From assembly GCF_016466415.2 (NCBI RefSeq), contig NZ_CP066772.2, forward strand, positions 1,240,001 to 1,304,000: a stretch of 64,000 bases of DNA, written 5' to 3'. Each line of letters starts with the position of its first letter. Positions within the stretch are counted from its first letter, which is position 1. This DNA comes from Ralstonia pickettii. GTDB taxonomy: Bacteria > Pseudomonadota > Gammaproteobacteria > Burkholderiales > Burkholderiaceae. This document shows positions 9,283-18,009 of the stretch, piece by piece. Both the position numbers and the translations under genes were made by a program. The notes under the pieces are model-generated. The model saw nothing but the letters and a program-made list of their open reading frames with translations. It did no database searches and was not told the origin of the DNA.

Positions 9283-9610
9283 GGCGAGACTCTTCAAAGT
9301 TTCAAAGCGGTGTGTCGATACCCAGTCAAATTCGCCGGAATTGGCGAGTTAAATGTTGGTCTCGACTGGCGCGAAATAGTACACTCCGCTCGTTGCCGTT
9401 GACAACCAAAAACGGATTATTAAGAAACCGAAACATCCTTTGTATTCAGTACCTTAGAGCGGCGCCCGGCAACGATCTTCGATTATTAAGAAACCGAAAC
9501 ATTCTTCTGTTTTCCTTTATTAAGGAACCGAAACAATTCAACAGCCTCCTTTAGCCGAACGGGCCTCGCGGCAGTCAAACAAAGAGAATTAAATAATTCA
9601 GAAATCAGGC
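9283..9610. promoter_or_regulatory. Divergent T6SS promoter region
   Basis: This 328-nt gene-free stretch separates the leftward (tssB-clpV) and rightward (tssJ-vgrG) arms, so it should hold both promoters. It is clearly AT-richer than its surroundings from about 9400 to 9600. It contains three copies of a 22-bp element (annotated separately). I see no convincing sigma-54 -24/-12 element and no TTCG-N16-TTCG box. Promoter positions cannot be fixed by eye. Confidence 0.7.
9415..9536. repeat. Three direct repeats of a 22-bp element (core TTAAGAAACCGAAACA)
   Basis: Copies lie at 9415-9436, 9481-9502 and 9515-9536. The first two are identical over 22 bp. The third matches at 18 of 22 positions (TTAAGGAACCGAAACA core). 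Start-to-start spacings are 66 and 34 bp, roughly six and three helical turns. All are in the same orientation and lie only in the T6SS divergent promoter region, so they are plausibly binding sites for a dedicated regulator. The regulator is unknown. Confidence 0.85.
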
Positions 9611-10315
9611 ATGAAGATGATGAAATTCGATGCCGCTTGGGAGCAAGCGGCGAGGCAGCCGGGCTGCGGCGGCCTTCTCAAGCGGTCTCTGAAGCACCAT
9701 CTTGCGGCGGCGCTCAAGCTGATGCTGGTGAGCGCGAGCGTGGTCGCGCTGGCCGCCTGCTCCACCGGCGCAAGCGTGCTGGCGGGTGCGGCCAACGGCG
9801 CGCTGGAAGCGATGGGGCTCAAATCGTCGAACGTGCCCGATGCGCAAAAGCCGCCGCGTGAAGTGCCGCTCAAGATGACGGCCGGCAACAACCTGAACGC
9901 TGCCAACGACCGCCGCCCGGTTGCGGTGGTGGTGCGCCTGTATTCGTTGAAGGACCCGACCAGCTTCCTGCAGGCGCCGTATGACACCTTCATCGACCCG
10001 GCGCGTGAGAAACAAACGCTGGGCGCCGACCTCGTCAACGTGCGTGAGATGACGCTGATCCCGGGCCAGCGTTACGACTTCACCGAGAAAGTTTTGCGCG
10101 AAGCCACCACGCTGGGCGTCGTGGCGCTGTTCCGCAGCCCCGCGTCGCAGCGCTGGAAGTTTGCCTTCAACACCGAGAAGAACGAGAAGTCGGGCATCGT
10201 GATCGGGCTGCACGCCTGCGCCATGACGGTGACATCCGGCACGCTGACCACCCCGGCTGGCGCCACACCGCTGACCGATCTCAACCTGCTCTCCCCCGCG
10301 GTGTGCGGTAGCTGA
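9611..10315 (+). CDS. tssJ: T6SS outer-membrane lipoprotein TssJ
   Basis: TssJ anchors the TssJLM membrane complex to the outer membrane. The 234-aa product has an unusually long N-terminus before the signal sequence. The lipobox ends in LAAC with the lipidated Cys at residue 50, so the true start could be further in than the ATG at 9611. The mature part has the TssJ beta-sandwich pattern: RPVAVVVRLYSLKDPTSF, then LIPGQRYDFTEKV, then ALFRSP..RWKFAF. It heads the rightward arm, 15 nt before tssK. Confidence 0.93.
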   Translation: MKMMKFDAAWEQAARQPGCGGLLKRSLKHHLAAALKLMLVSASVVALAACSTGASVLAGAANGALEAMGLKSSNVPDAQKPPREVPLKMTAGNNLNAANDRRPVAVVVRLYSLKDPTSFLQAPYDTFIDPAREKQTLGADLVNVREMTLIPGQRYDFTEKVLREATTLGVVALFRSPASQRWKFAFNTEKNEKSGIVIGLHACAMTVTSGTLTTPAGATPLTDLNLLSPAVCGS

Positions 10316-10330
10316 ACAACAAGGGCCAAA

Positions 10331-11677
10331 GTGAGTTACTCCGCAAAGATTCTCTGGGGCGAAGGGCTGTTCCTGCGCCCGCAGCATTTCCAGCGTCAGG
10401 ACGCGTATCACGAGTCCCGCCTGCATGCGACTGCGCAAGTCATCCAGCCGTATGCATGGGGTATCCGCCATGCACGCTTCGATACCGATGCGCTGGCCAG
10501 CGGCGTGCTGCGCGTGGTCGAGCTGTCGCTGTTCTTTCCGGACGGCGAGCTGTACTTCGCGCCGCAGGCCGATGCGCTTCCGCCGCCGCTGGTGCTCGAC
10601 GCGGTTCCTGCCGGCGTGTCGGAGCTGACGTTCCATATCGCCCTGTATCCGCTGCAAGACAACGGCGGCAATTACCGCGAGCAGATCGAAGGCGCATCGG
10701 TATCGCGCTTTGTTGGTGCGGAGGAGGAAACGGCCGACCTCTATACGGAGGCCGAGCCCGCCGCCATCACGTATCTGAAGAAGTCGGTCAAGCTGATTGC
10801 CGAGACGGAACCGCGCGAGCAGTTCATCTCGCTGCCCGTGGTGCGCGTGCGGCGCACCGGCACCGGTGGTTTTGAGCTGGACGAGAACTTTGTCGCGCCG
10901 AGCATGGCGATCAACGCCTCGGCTGTGCTGTATCAGCGCCTGCGCCGGCTGCTCGATGCACTGCAGGCCAAGGTGAATGCGCTGTACGGTTTCCACCGCG
11001 AGCCGACCAAGAACATCATCGAATTCCGCTCCGGCGACATTGCCTCGTTCTGGCTGCTGCATACGGCCAATGCGGCCTTCGCGGCGCTGTCGCACCTGTA
11101 TCACCACCCGGACCTGCACCCTGAGCGCCTGTTCCAGGAAATGCTGCGCCTGGCGGGCGCCTTGATGACGTTCACCAAGAGCTACACGCTGGCCGACCTG
11201 CCCGCCTACGATCACGACAACCCGGGCCCGGTGTTTGCCAAGCTCGACACGATCGTGCGCGAGCTGCTCGATACCGTCATCTCCACGCGCTACTTTGCGA
11301 TTGCGCTCGAAGAGACGCGCCCGTCGTTCCACCTCGGCCGCATCGACTCCGGCAAGATCGACGACCAGACCAGCTTCTACCTGTCGGTGTCGGCAGACAT
11401 GCCCGCCGCCGAGCTGGTGGAAGCGATTCCGGCGCGCTTCAAGGTCGGCGCCCCCGACGACGTGGAAAAGCTCGTGCTGTCGTCCATGCCTGGCGTGCCG
11501 CTCACCTATACGCCGCAAGTGCCGCCCGCCATTCCGGTGCGCCCAGGCGCGTGCTACTTCGCCGTTGAAGCGCGCGGCATGCTGTACGAACGCATGCTGC
11601 AGGCGCAGACCCTCACCATCTATGCCCCGGCCGGCATCCGGGAACTCAAACTTGAACTGATCGCGGTGACTTCATGA
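10331..11677 (+). CDS. tssK: T6SS baseplate connector TssK
   Basis: TssK links the baseplate wedges to the inner-membrane complex. The 448-aa product begins with a GTG codon and shows the signature WGEGLFLRPQHFQRQD opening, followed by a shoulder domain and a C-terminal head domain (YFAVEARGMLYERML). The frame is intact and length is normal. It overlaps tssL by the ATGA arrangement at 11674-11677, indicating coupled translation. Confidence 0.97.
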   Translation: MSYSAKILWGEGLFLRPQHFQRQDAYHESRLHATAQVIQPYAWGIRHARFDTDALASGVLRVVELSLFFPDGELYFAPQADALPPPLVLDAVPAGVSELTFHIALYPLQDNGGNYREQIEGASVSRFVGAEEETADLYTEAEPAAITYLKKSVKLIAETEPREQFISLPVVRVRRTGTGGFELDENFVAPSMAINASAVLYQRLRRLLDALQAKVNALYGFHREPTKNIIEFRSGDIASFWLLHTANAAFAALSHLYHHPDLHPERLFQEMLRLAGALMTFTKSYTLADLPAYDHDNPGPVFAKLDTIVRELLDTVISTRYFAIALEETRPSFHLGRIDSGKIDDQTSFYLSVSADMPAAELVEAIPARFKVGAPDDVEKLVLSSMPGVPLTYTPQVPPAIPVRPGACYFAVEARGMLYERMLQAQTLTIYAPAGIRELKLELIAVTS

Positions 11678-12459
11678 GCGCTACCTCCACCCCTTCGCTG
11701 TTTGGCGGTTCGGCACCGGCAACCGCTGCGGCGGATGCACGTGAATCCAACACGCACGCCCGCACGCTGCTCGACTTGCTGTACGACGGTTTCTTCATGC
11801 TGTTCCAGTTGCGCAATGGCCAGCAGCCGACCAGCGCAGAAGATTTCCTCTCGCGCGTACGCGCCTTCCTCGACGATTTCGACCGCGGCGCCAAGCGCCT
11901 GAACGTGTCGGCTGAAGACGTGTTCGACGCCAAGTACGCCTTCTGCGCCGCGGTGGACGAAACCATCCTGTCGTCCAACTTTGCGATCCGCCCGGCCTGG
12001 GAGCGCCGCCCGCTGCAGCTCGTTCTGTTTGGCGAACAGCTCGCCGGCGAGACCTTCTTCGTCAAGCTCGAAGAACTGCGTGCGCACGGTGCACCGCGCC
12101 TGCAGGCGCTGGAGGTCTTCCACATGTGCCTGCTGCTGGGCTTTCGCGGCAAGTACATCCTCGAAGGGCCGGAGAAGCTGGCCTACCTGACCGCACGCCT
12201 GGGTGACGAGATTTCTGCCATCAAGGGCAAGCGTGCCGCGTTTGCACCGCACTGGCCGCTGCCCGACAAGGTCGCGCACATGCTCAAGCGCGAAACGCCG
12301 CTGTGGATTTTCGGCGCCGTGTTTGCGCTGATCGGGCTGCTGGGCTTCCTCGGGCTGTCGCACACGCTGAACGCCAAGACTAACGAAACGCTGGAAGGCT
12401 ATTCGCAGGTCATCAAGCTCGGGCCGCGCTTCTCGCACCTGACGATTTCGCTGCCGTGA
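11674..12459 (+). CDS. tssL: T6SS inner-membrane protein TssL (DotU family)
   Basis: TssL belongs to the T6SS membrane complex with TssM and TssJ. The 261-aa product is a short TssL with a cytoplasmic DotU domain (AKYAFCAAVDETIL, then FEVFHMCLLLGFRGKY-like motif) and one C-terminal membrane segment at about residues 210-230 (LWIFGAVFALIGLLGFLGL). It has no peptidoglycan-binding OmpA extension. tssM, the usual partner gene, is not adjacent here and must lie elsewhere, probably beyond the left edge. Confidence 0.95.
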   Translation: MSATSTPSLFGGSAPATAAADARESNTHARTLLDLLYDGFFMLFQLRNGQQPTSAEDFLSRVRAFLDDFDRGAKRLNVSAEDVFDAKYAFCAAVDETILSSNFAIRPAWERRPLQLVLFGEQLAGETFFVKLEELRAHGAPRLQALEVFHMCLLLGFRGKYILEGPEKLAYLTARLGDEISAIKGKRAAFAPHWPLPDKVAHMLKRETPLWIFGAVFALIGLLGFLGLSHTLNAKTNETLEGYSQVIKLGPRFSHLTISLP

Positions 12460-12528
12460 TGGCCACGATGGGCCGCGTGCCCATCCTTCTGCTGAACCGC
12501 AACACGAACCCAGCGCGACGCTGTTCCG

Positions 12529-15324
12529 ATGAAGCCTTTGTCCAACCTGCCGGCCGCCGTGCCACAAGCCGTCCTGGGCGCGCTGCTCGGGCAGCAGACC
12601 CGCCAGATCACGCTGGAGACGGCGCTTGCTTCCGACAACCTTGTCGTGGAGCGCTTTACCGCCACCGAGGCGGTGTCGGCCTCTTTCGTCCTGCATATCG
12701 ATTGCCTGAGCCCGTCGGCGCATCTGGACACGGCCAAGCTGGCCTCGCAGGAAGTCACGCTGCGCCTGATGCAAGGCGACGGCAAGCGACGCGCGTGGCA
12801 CGGTTACGTGGCCGATTGCGCATCGCTCGGCGGTGACGGCGGCCTCGCACGCTACCGGCTGCGCGTCGTGCCTTGGCTTGACCGCCTGCGCACACGCAGC
12901 GACTGCTTCGTCTACCAGGACAAGACCGCGCTCGAGATCATCGAAGACGTCTTCAGCGAATACCCCACCGCGCATTACAAGATTGCGACCACACAGCCGT
13001 GCGCCAAACGATCGATTTGCTGCCAATACCGCGAAACCGACTACGCGTTCGTGATGCGCCTGCTGGCCGAGGAAGGCCTGTCGTTCCGCATCGAGCACGA
13101 GCAAAGCGACGACAAGCAACAGCAAGGCAGCACGCAGTCGCGTCACACCGTCGTCATCTTCGACAACGATGCGCAACGTCCGGCTTGCCCGCAGCCGCAG
13201 ATCCGCTTCCATCGCGTTGACGCCACCGAAAGCGAAGACGCGATCGAGCGTTTCTCGCACGCGCACAGCGTGGGCACCAATGCAGTGACGCTCGCCTCGT
13301 GGGACTACAAGGCACTGGCCGCGACCAGCGCCCAAGCCAGCGCCAGCGACCCCGGCGGCGAACTGCCTACGCTGGAACGTTTTGAAGCCTCGGGCTCGTA
13401 TCAATATTCGAATACGCAAGAGGCCAGCCGCGCAGCGCAACTGCGCATGCAGGCACACGAAGGCGCGTACCTGCGCTACGAAGGCCAAGGCAGCGTGCGC
13501 CAATTGGGCGCCGGCCAGCGCTTCACGCTCACGCAGCATTTCGACAGCAAGCACAGCGAGTTCGTCACGCTGCAGGTGGAACACGAAGCCGCCAACAACC
13601 TCGGCGCCGACATCGCACGCTTGCTCTCCACCACCGAGATCGAATCGGGCAGCTACCGCAATCGTTTCGTCGCCGTACCGGCCGAGGCGTCCATCGTGCC
13701 GCCCTATCGACGCCGCCCGACGGCGCCTGAAGGCCAGGCTGCCGTGGTCATTGCCGACGACGGCGCGCCGCTCACCACCGACCGCGACCATCGCGTGCGC
13801 GTGCGTTTCCCGTGGCTGCGCGCGCCGGAGGTCAATGCGTTTTCCGATCCGTCCAACAGCGACCGCTCGCAAGTCACCGCCTGGGTGCGCGTGGCCAGCG
13901 CCAGCGCGGGCCCGAACTGGGGCGGCAATCACCTGCCGCGCGCCGGCACGCAGGTCCTGCTGACGTTTATCGACGGCGACATCGACCGCCCGATGATCGC
14001 CATGCAGTTGCACAACACGCAGGACGCCCTGCCCTGGGCCCCTGCCGATGCGCCGCTTGGGCAAGCCCTGTCCGGCTGGCATTCGCAGGGCCTCGGAGGC
14101 GACGGCTACAACCAGTGGGTCGTCGACGATCACCCTGGCCAGTTACGCACGCGCCTGGCAAGCTCCACCGCCAACAGCCAGCTCAATCTCGGCTATGTCA
14201 CCTCGCACGGCGCCACGGGCGGAGACCGCGGCACGTGGCGCGGCACCGGCGCCGAACTGCGCACCGATGCTTGGGCGGTGGTCCGTGCCGGCGCAGGCCT
14301 GCTGCTCTCGACCACCGCATGCGCGCAAGCCGTCTGCACGCTGCTCGACGCCCACGAAGCGCGCGGGCAGCTCACCGCCGCGCAGAAGACGGCACAGCGC
14401 TTGTCGGATGCCGCCGCGAGCCAGCAAGCGCTGCCCTTGGCGGCCAACGAAGCGTTCGAGCCGATCGACAAGGCGCTCGACCCTGCACAGGACGGCAAGT
14501 ACCCCAGCAACGTCAATGGCCAGGATTCACAGCAGCCCGTCGATAAATTCGGCCAGCCGCTGCTGGTGACCGAATCGCCCTCCAGCATCGCGCTCGCCTC
14601 GCAGGCCACGACCACCGTCTACGCGGGCCGGCATCTGCACGGCACCGCGCAGGCCGACTGGCACCTCGCCGCTGGCAACGTCATCGCCGCCGCGGCTGCA
14701 AAGGGCGTGAGCCTGTTCGCCCAGCGCAACGGCATCCGCGCGATTGCCGAAGGCGGGCCGGTGTCGATCCAGGCGCATACCGATGCGTTGGCAGTGCTGG
14801 CAGACAAGGCCGTTACCGTTACCTCGTCGGCCGATTCGGTCGAGATCCTCGCGCAACAGAACATCGTGCTGCATGGCGGGGATTCATTGATCCGGCTGGA
14901 AGGGAATGCGGTGACGTTTGAGACGTCGGGGTTGCTGTCGGTGAAGGGGGCTGGGCATCCGTTTGAGGGGCCTGGGGGGCAGGCGGCGGCGTTGCCGGCG
15001 TTGCCGGTGGGTGTTTTACCCCCGTCAACCGTGCTGCTTGAACACACATATCACGACGGTCAGGGCCTAGCTGGCGCCAAGTACTTCGCCAAATTTGCAG
15101 ATGGATCGGAGCGGCAAGGCATTTTGGATAGCCAAGGTCGCGCGACGTTGGAAAACGTACCTCCTGGCAGTGTGCAAGTCAGCTACGGCCCCATGCCAGG
15201 TGCCTTTGAGCGCAAAGACAAGACGCCGATGCCTAATCACGATCCGAATCCATCGGACAGCAAGCTTTCCAAGCTCGTCGATAAGTACTTGTCGGCGAGC
15301 AACACGCCAACCCCTTCCGCCTAA
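12529..15324 (+). CDS. vgrG: T6SS spike protein VgrG with transthyretin-like C-terminal extension
   Basis: VgrG trimers form the puncturing tip of the T6SS. The 931-aa product has a gp27-like base (residues about 20-390), a gp5 OB-fold (about 400-500, with RVRVRFPW and WARVAS-like AWVRVASASAGPNWG), a DUF2345 beta-helix region (about 680-805), and a distinct tail (about 832-890). In the tail, FADGSERQGILDSQGRATL and VPPGSVQVSYGP resemble a transthyretin/carboxypeptidase-regulatory fold. Such tails are known to recruit cargo effectors. Codon use drops in GC from about 15,000 on, matching the cargo genes behind it. It starts 69 nt after tssL. Confidence 0.95.
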   Translation: MKPLSNLPAAVPQAVLGALLGQQTRQITLETALASDNLVVERFTATEAVSASFVLHIDCLSPSAHLDTAKLASQEVTLRLMQGDGKRRAWHGYVADCASLGGDGGLARYRLRVVPWLDRLRTRSDCFVYQDKTALEIIEDVFSEYPTAHYKIATTQPCAKRSICCQYRETDYAFVMRLLAEEGLSFRIEHEQSDDKQQQGSTQSRHTVVIFDNDAQRPACPQPQIRFHRVDATESEDAIERFSHAHSVGTNAVTLASWDYKALAATSAQASASDPGGELPTLERFEASGSYQYSNTQEASRAAQLRMQAHEGAYLRYEGQGSVRQLGAGQRFTLTQHFDSKHSEFVTLQVEHEAANNLGADIARLLSTTEIESGSYRNRFVAVPAEASIVPPYRRRPTAPEGQAAVVIADDGAPLTTDRDHRVRVRFPWLRAPEVNAFSDPSNSDRSQVTAWVRVASASAGPNWGGNHLPRAGTQVLLTFIDGDIDRPMIAMQLHNTQDALPWAPADAPLGQALSGWHSQGLGGDGYNQWVVDDHPGQLRTRLASSTANSQLNLGYVTSHGATGGDRGTWRGTGAELRTDAWAVVRAGAGLLLSTTACAQAVCTLLDAHEARGQLTAAQKTAQRLSDAAASQQALPLAANEAFEPIDKALDPAQDGKYPSNVNGQDSQQPVDKFGQPLLVTESPSSIALASQATTTVYAGRHLHGTAQADWHLAAGNVIAAAAAKGVSLFAQRNGIRAIAEGGPVSIQAHTDALAVLADKAVTVTSSADSVEILAQQNIVLHGGDSLIRLEGNAVTFETSGLLSVKGAGHPFEGPGGQAAALPALPVGVLPPSTVLLEHTYHDGQGLAGAKYFAKFADGSERQGILDSQGRATLENVPPGSVQVSYGPMPGAFERKDKTPMPNHDPNPSDSKLSKLVDKYLSASNTPTPSA

Positions 15325-15344
15325 GCTTCCTCTGTCCGCACGTC

Positions 15345-16886
15345 ATGTCTTCTTCTGATACCGCACAGGCGCCGGGTGGCCTGAGCTTAAGCAAGTTCAA
15401 ATCCATTTGTGCCGACGTCGCCGATTGGACCTGGGGTATGGTCCAAGGAGCCTTCAACGAAAAGGCGACCTTCTCACAAATCCTCGTCGATGCCGTGATC
15501 GGCATGATTCCCTTGGTGGGCGATGGCACTGCGGTACGCGATCTGATCGCTGTGATCATGGGCTTGATCAACGACCCCAAAAAACGGGACGAAATCTTCG
15601 AGTGGATACTGCTGGTCGTTCTCGTCTTCGCTTTGATACCCGTGATCGGCGGCGTAGTGAAAGGCGTTGGTCGGATCCTAATCAAAGTGTTCAAGGAAGC
15701 CGCTTTGCTGACAGGCGCGGCACGTGCCGCAAAGCTCATGGAGGGCGCGCAGGAAATCATTGCGTTCCTGAATCGTATCGGTGTCAAGAACGCGGAGCAG
15801 TGGTTGCTGAAACTCCGGTTTGCGGAGTATCAAGCGAAAGTCATGGACCGCTTTGGTGCGCTGATGGATGTGCTCGACATCGCGCTACAGCTGATCAAAG
15901 CCAAAGCGGGCTCCATGATCCCGGCGAGCCTCGCCCAGCGAATTGATGCCCTGCGCAACGGCCTTGCGGTAATCAAAGCCAAAGGGAGTGAGATGATTCC
16001 CAAGGCCATCAAGGAACTGGATCAGGAGTTGCGCGAATTGCAGGCGTACGTCCGCTCAGGGGGAGAAACCACCAGCCGCGTTGCACTACATGAAGCCGCG
16101 ACCGGCGAGCGTGTCGCAACGAAAGCAGACGAAGCCCGGCTGGTGGAAGATGGAGCGCTACCGACTCGTTCAGCTCGCGGGGGCTGGAAACAGAATGAGG
16201 CTCCAGCTGGACGCCCTGACAAGTACGCTCACGTCTACAAGACCGAACCCGAATACCCAGACCTTACCAAGCGTGTCGACAAAAACGGCCAACTGGAGCA
16301 AGTCGCCGCCTACAGCGGCCGCATCGTCAATCGGGAATTAAAACAGGGAGAGGAGATCTTCCGGCTTTTTGGGCCGGGCGGTGTCACCCATGGCATAGAT
16401 ATCGGTCCCAGCAAAGCCGGCGGCGCATGGTGGGGGTTGGGGTCTGCCCCAAAAAACGCCCGGGAGTGGCGAGAAATGTTCGGCGTGCTCGACGAGTTCA
16501 ATCGTGACGGCTTCCTGGTGACCGGCAGAATTGAAGGCAAAGTCGGGCCTAAAGCGGCAGTCGGCACCGTGTCGGAGCAGGCTGGCACCAAACTGCCCGG
16601 ACAATACCTACCGGGTGGCGCAACGCAGGCTTACTTCTATCTCGACAAGGCCCTCGCAGAACAACTCGTGGCCCATGGCGAGCAAGTCGTCGCAAGCGGA
16701 AAGCCCATGACACTGACCGATCCGGTCAGTGGCATGATATTCCACATACGGCCCACCGGTTGGACTGATGCTAACGGCATCTGGGGTTACCTCTGGCGCC
16801 CCGGCAGCCGCACCGTGCATACTGCCAAAGTGGCTGAACATGAAGAAGCCTCCAAAGACAACCACGAAGTCGTAGTTACCCCATGA
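15345..16886 (+). CDS. Putative VgrG-linked T6SS effector (toxin), family not recognised
   Basis: The 513-aa product starts 20 nt after vgrG and overlaps the next gene by 4 nt, the usual place of a VgrG cargo effector. Residues about 45-125 are hydrophobic with a VIGMIPLVGDGTAVRD motif and a WILLVVLVFALIPVIGGVVKG segment, as in pre-toxin membrane regions of polymorphic toxins. Residues 170-235 are helical and contain a short internal repeat (IKAKAGSMIP and IKAKGSEMIP). The C-terminal 190 residues look like the toxin domain, with EEIFRLFGPGGVTHG, GGAWWGLG and LPGGATQAYF. The last elements weakly recall NAD-using TNT/ADP-ribosyltransferase-like toxins, but that is only a hypothesis. GC is lower than in the core T6SS genes. 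Confidence 0.65.
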   Translation: MSSSDTAQAPGGLSLSKFKSICADVADWTWGMVQGAFNEKATFSQILVDAVIGMIPLVGDGTAVRDLIAVIMGLINDPKKRDEIFEWILLVVLVFALIPVIGGVVKGVGRILIKVFKEAALLTGAARAAKLMEGAQEIIAFLNRIGVKNAEQWLLKLRFAEYQAKVMDRFGALMDVLDIALQLIKAKAGSMIPASLAQRIDALRNGLAVIKAKGSEMIPKAIKELDQELRELQAYVRSGGETTSRVALHEAATGERVATKADEARLVEDGALPTRSARGGWKQNEAPAGRPDKYAHVYKTEPEYPDLTKRVDKNGQLEQVAAYSGRIVNRELKQGEEIFRLFGPGGVTHGIDIGPSKAGGAWWGLGSAPKNAREWREMFGVLDEFNRDGFLVTGRIEGKVGPKAAVGTVSEQAGTKLPGQYLPGGATQAYFYLDKALAEQLVAHGEQVVASGKPMTLTDPVSGMIFHIRPTGWTDANGIWGYLWRPGSRTVHTAKVAEHEEASKDNHEVVVTP

Positions 16887-17950
16887 GCACGAATCGAGTC
16901 ACGCAAGGCGGCGTTACGCTGCCGACCGAACACGAGCGCAAGCAGATTTTTTACTGGCTCAAGCAGATCAGTTCATTTACAGCATGGAACCGTATCTTCG
17001 GTTTCTATCAGGCTTGGGCTCAAGCGACCGAAGAGTGTGCCCGACGGGCCACAGAACCGACGGGGCCTGCTGCAGATTACAGACTCATTCTCAACGGTTT
17101 AGCGCATTGCGAAGAGGCGGTGCTTCGCCTCAAGAAAGGCGACAAACGCATCTTCAAATTTGATGCTAATGGCGAGCTGGCCATGGCCGACCGTTTACCC
17201 ACGTATTGGGAGAAGATGCTATTCCGCATGGAGGACGGGGAAACACTGCAACGCGATGAAAGCAATACCCCTGGCTGGACTCAGTTTCATCAAACATTCG
17301 TGAACCTGTGTGCGGCTTGGGGCGAGTGCGCCCCCGACATTCTTGAGCCTCGCTATCTCGATACGGAAACCCACACATTCTGCAACGATTACCTCAGGGC
17401 GAAACTCAATCAGATGGTGTTTCCGAATCCCCTGCCTGATGTGCCGGACCCCAAAGAGGACGTGCTGGTCTACAGCGGAAAGATGACGCCCTATTCGGGT
17501 ATTTGGGAACCCGTCGATGCCCCCAAGCCCAAATTGTTCAGCTTGTTCCGAAACGACGAACAGCCCAAAGGGTCGTTTCCCATCGTCGGCACAATGAGCT
17601 ATCTGCACGGCGGCTCAAATGCCCCCAACATGGCCGCCTACGCAGAAGAACGCGGTTTGCCGACCACGTGGCGCCTTCTTTGGCGCGATACCCGCTACGA
17701 GGATGGCACCATCCCCATCGAGGAGCGGGATTACGTCTTCCTGAAGCCAGATTCAGCACAACAAGAGGTTTCTTCTACTGTGTCTGCTACACCCGACCCG
17801 CTCATCTGCGCTGAAAGCGGGCAACCAGCACCCCAGGCGGGCCGCTGGCTGGCCGAAAATGACCTGCAAGCCAGCGTCATACTCCAAGCCGGAGAAATCT
17901 TACCGATGCATCAGGGAAGAAAATCTCGTTGGACGCTCGCGCGGGCGTAA
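16883..17950 (+). CDS. Putative immunity protein (Imm71/Imm72-like), copy 1
   Basis: The 355-aa product overlaps the effector gene by 4 nt (ATGA), so effector and immunity production is probably coupled. It has no signal peptide or membrane segment, implying cytoplasmic protection. The C-terminal half contains two SG-x-W motifs: TPYSGIWEP near residue 210 and GQPAPQAGRW near residue 325. The last motif and the following QAGEILPMHQ align with the end of the next gene, so the two are paralogues. Assignment to the Imm71/Imm72 families is from remembered motif resemblance plus context, not from a search. Base composition is lower-GC than the T6SS core. Confidence 0.6.
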   Translation: MSTNRVTQGGVTLPTEHERKQIFYWLKQISSFTAWNRIFGFYQAWAQATEECARRATEPTGPAADYRLILNGLAHCEEAVLRLKKGDKRIFKFDANGELAMADRLPTYWEKMLFRMEDGETLQRDESNTPGWTQFHQTFVNLCAAWGECAPDILEPRYLDTETHTFCNDYLRAKLNQMVFPNPLPDVPDPKEDVLVYSGKMTPYSGIWEPVDAPKPKLFSLFRNDEQPKGSFPIVGTMSYLHGGSNAPNMAAYAEERGLPTTWRLLWRDTRYEDGTIPIEERDYVFLKPDSAQQEVSSTVSATPDPLICAESGQPAPQAGRWLAENDLQASVILQAGEILPMHQGRKSRWTLARA

Positions 17951-18009
17951 CCAGCTTTATCGCCTTAAAGCGACAACCGGCTGACTCGTCGCTCACCCGA
18001 CGACATTCA

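Noticed and set aside
9415-9536. Phage attachment or CRISPR repeats in the T6SS promoter
   Set aside because: Only three copies with unequal spacing, no integrase and no spacers. A regulatory element is the simpler reading.
9415-9536. HrpB-type TTCG-N16-TTCG box in the T6SS promoter
   Set aside because: TTCG occurs on the minus strand of each repeat, but no second TTCG is placed 16 nt away.
9605-14133. Long minus-strand open frames opposite tssJ-tssL and vgrG (637 and 837 codons)
   Set aside because: Same reason: shadows of highly biased T6SS genes, with low-complexity translations and no start context.
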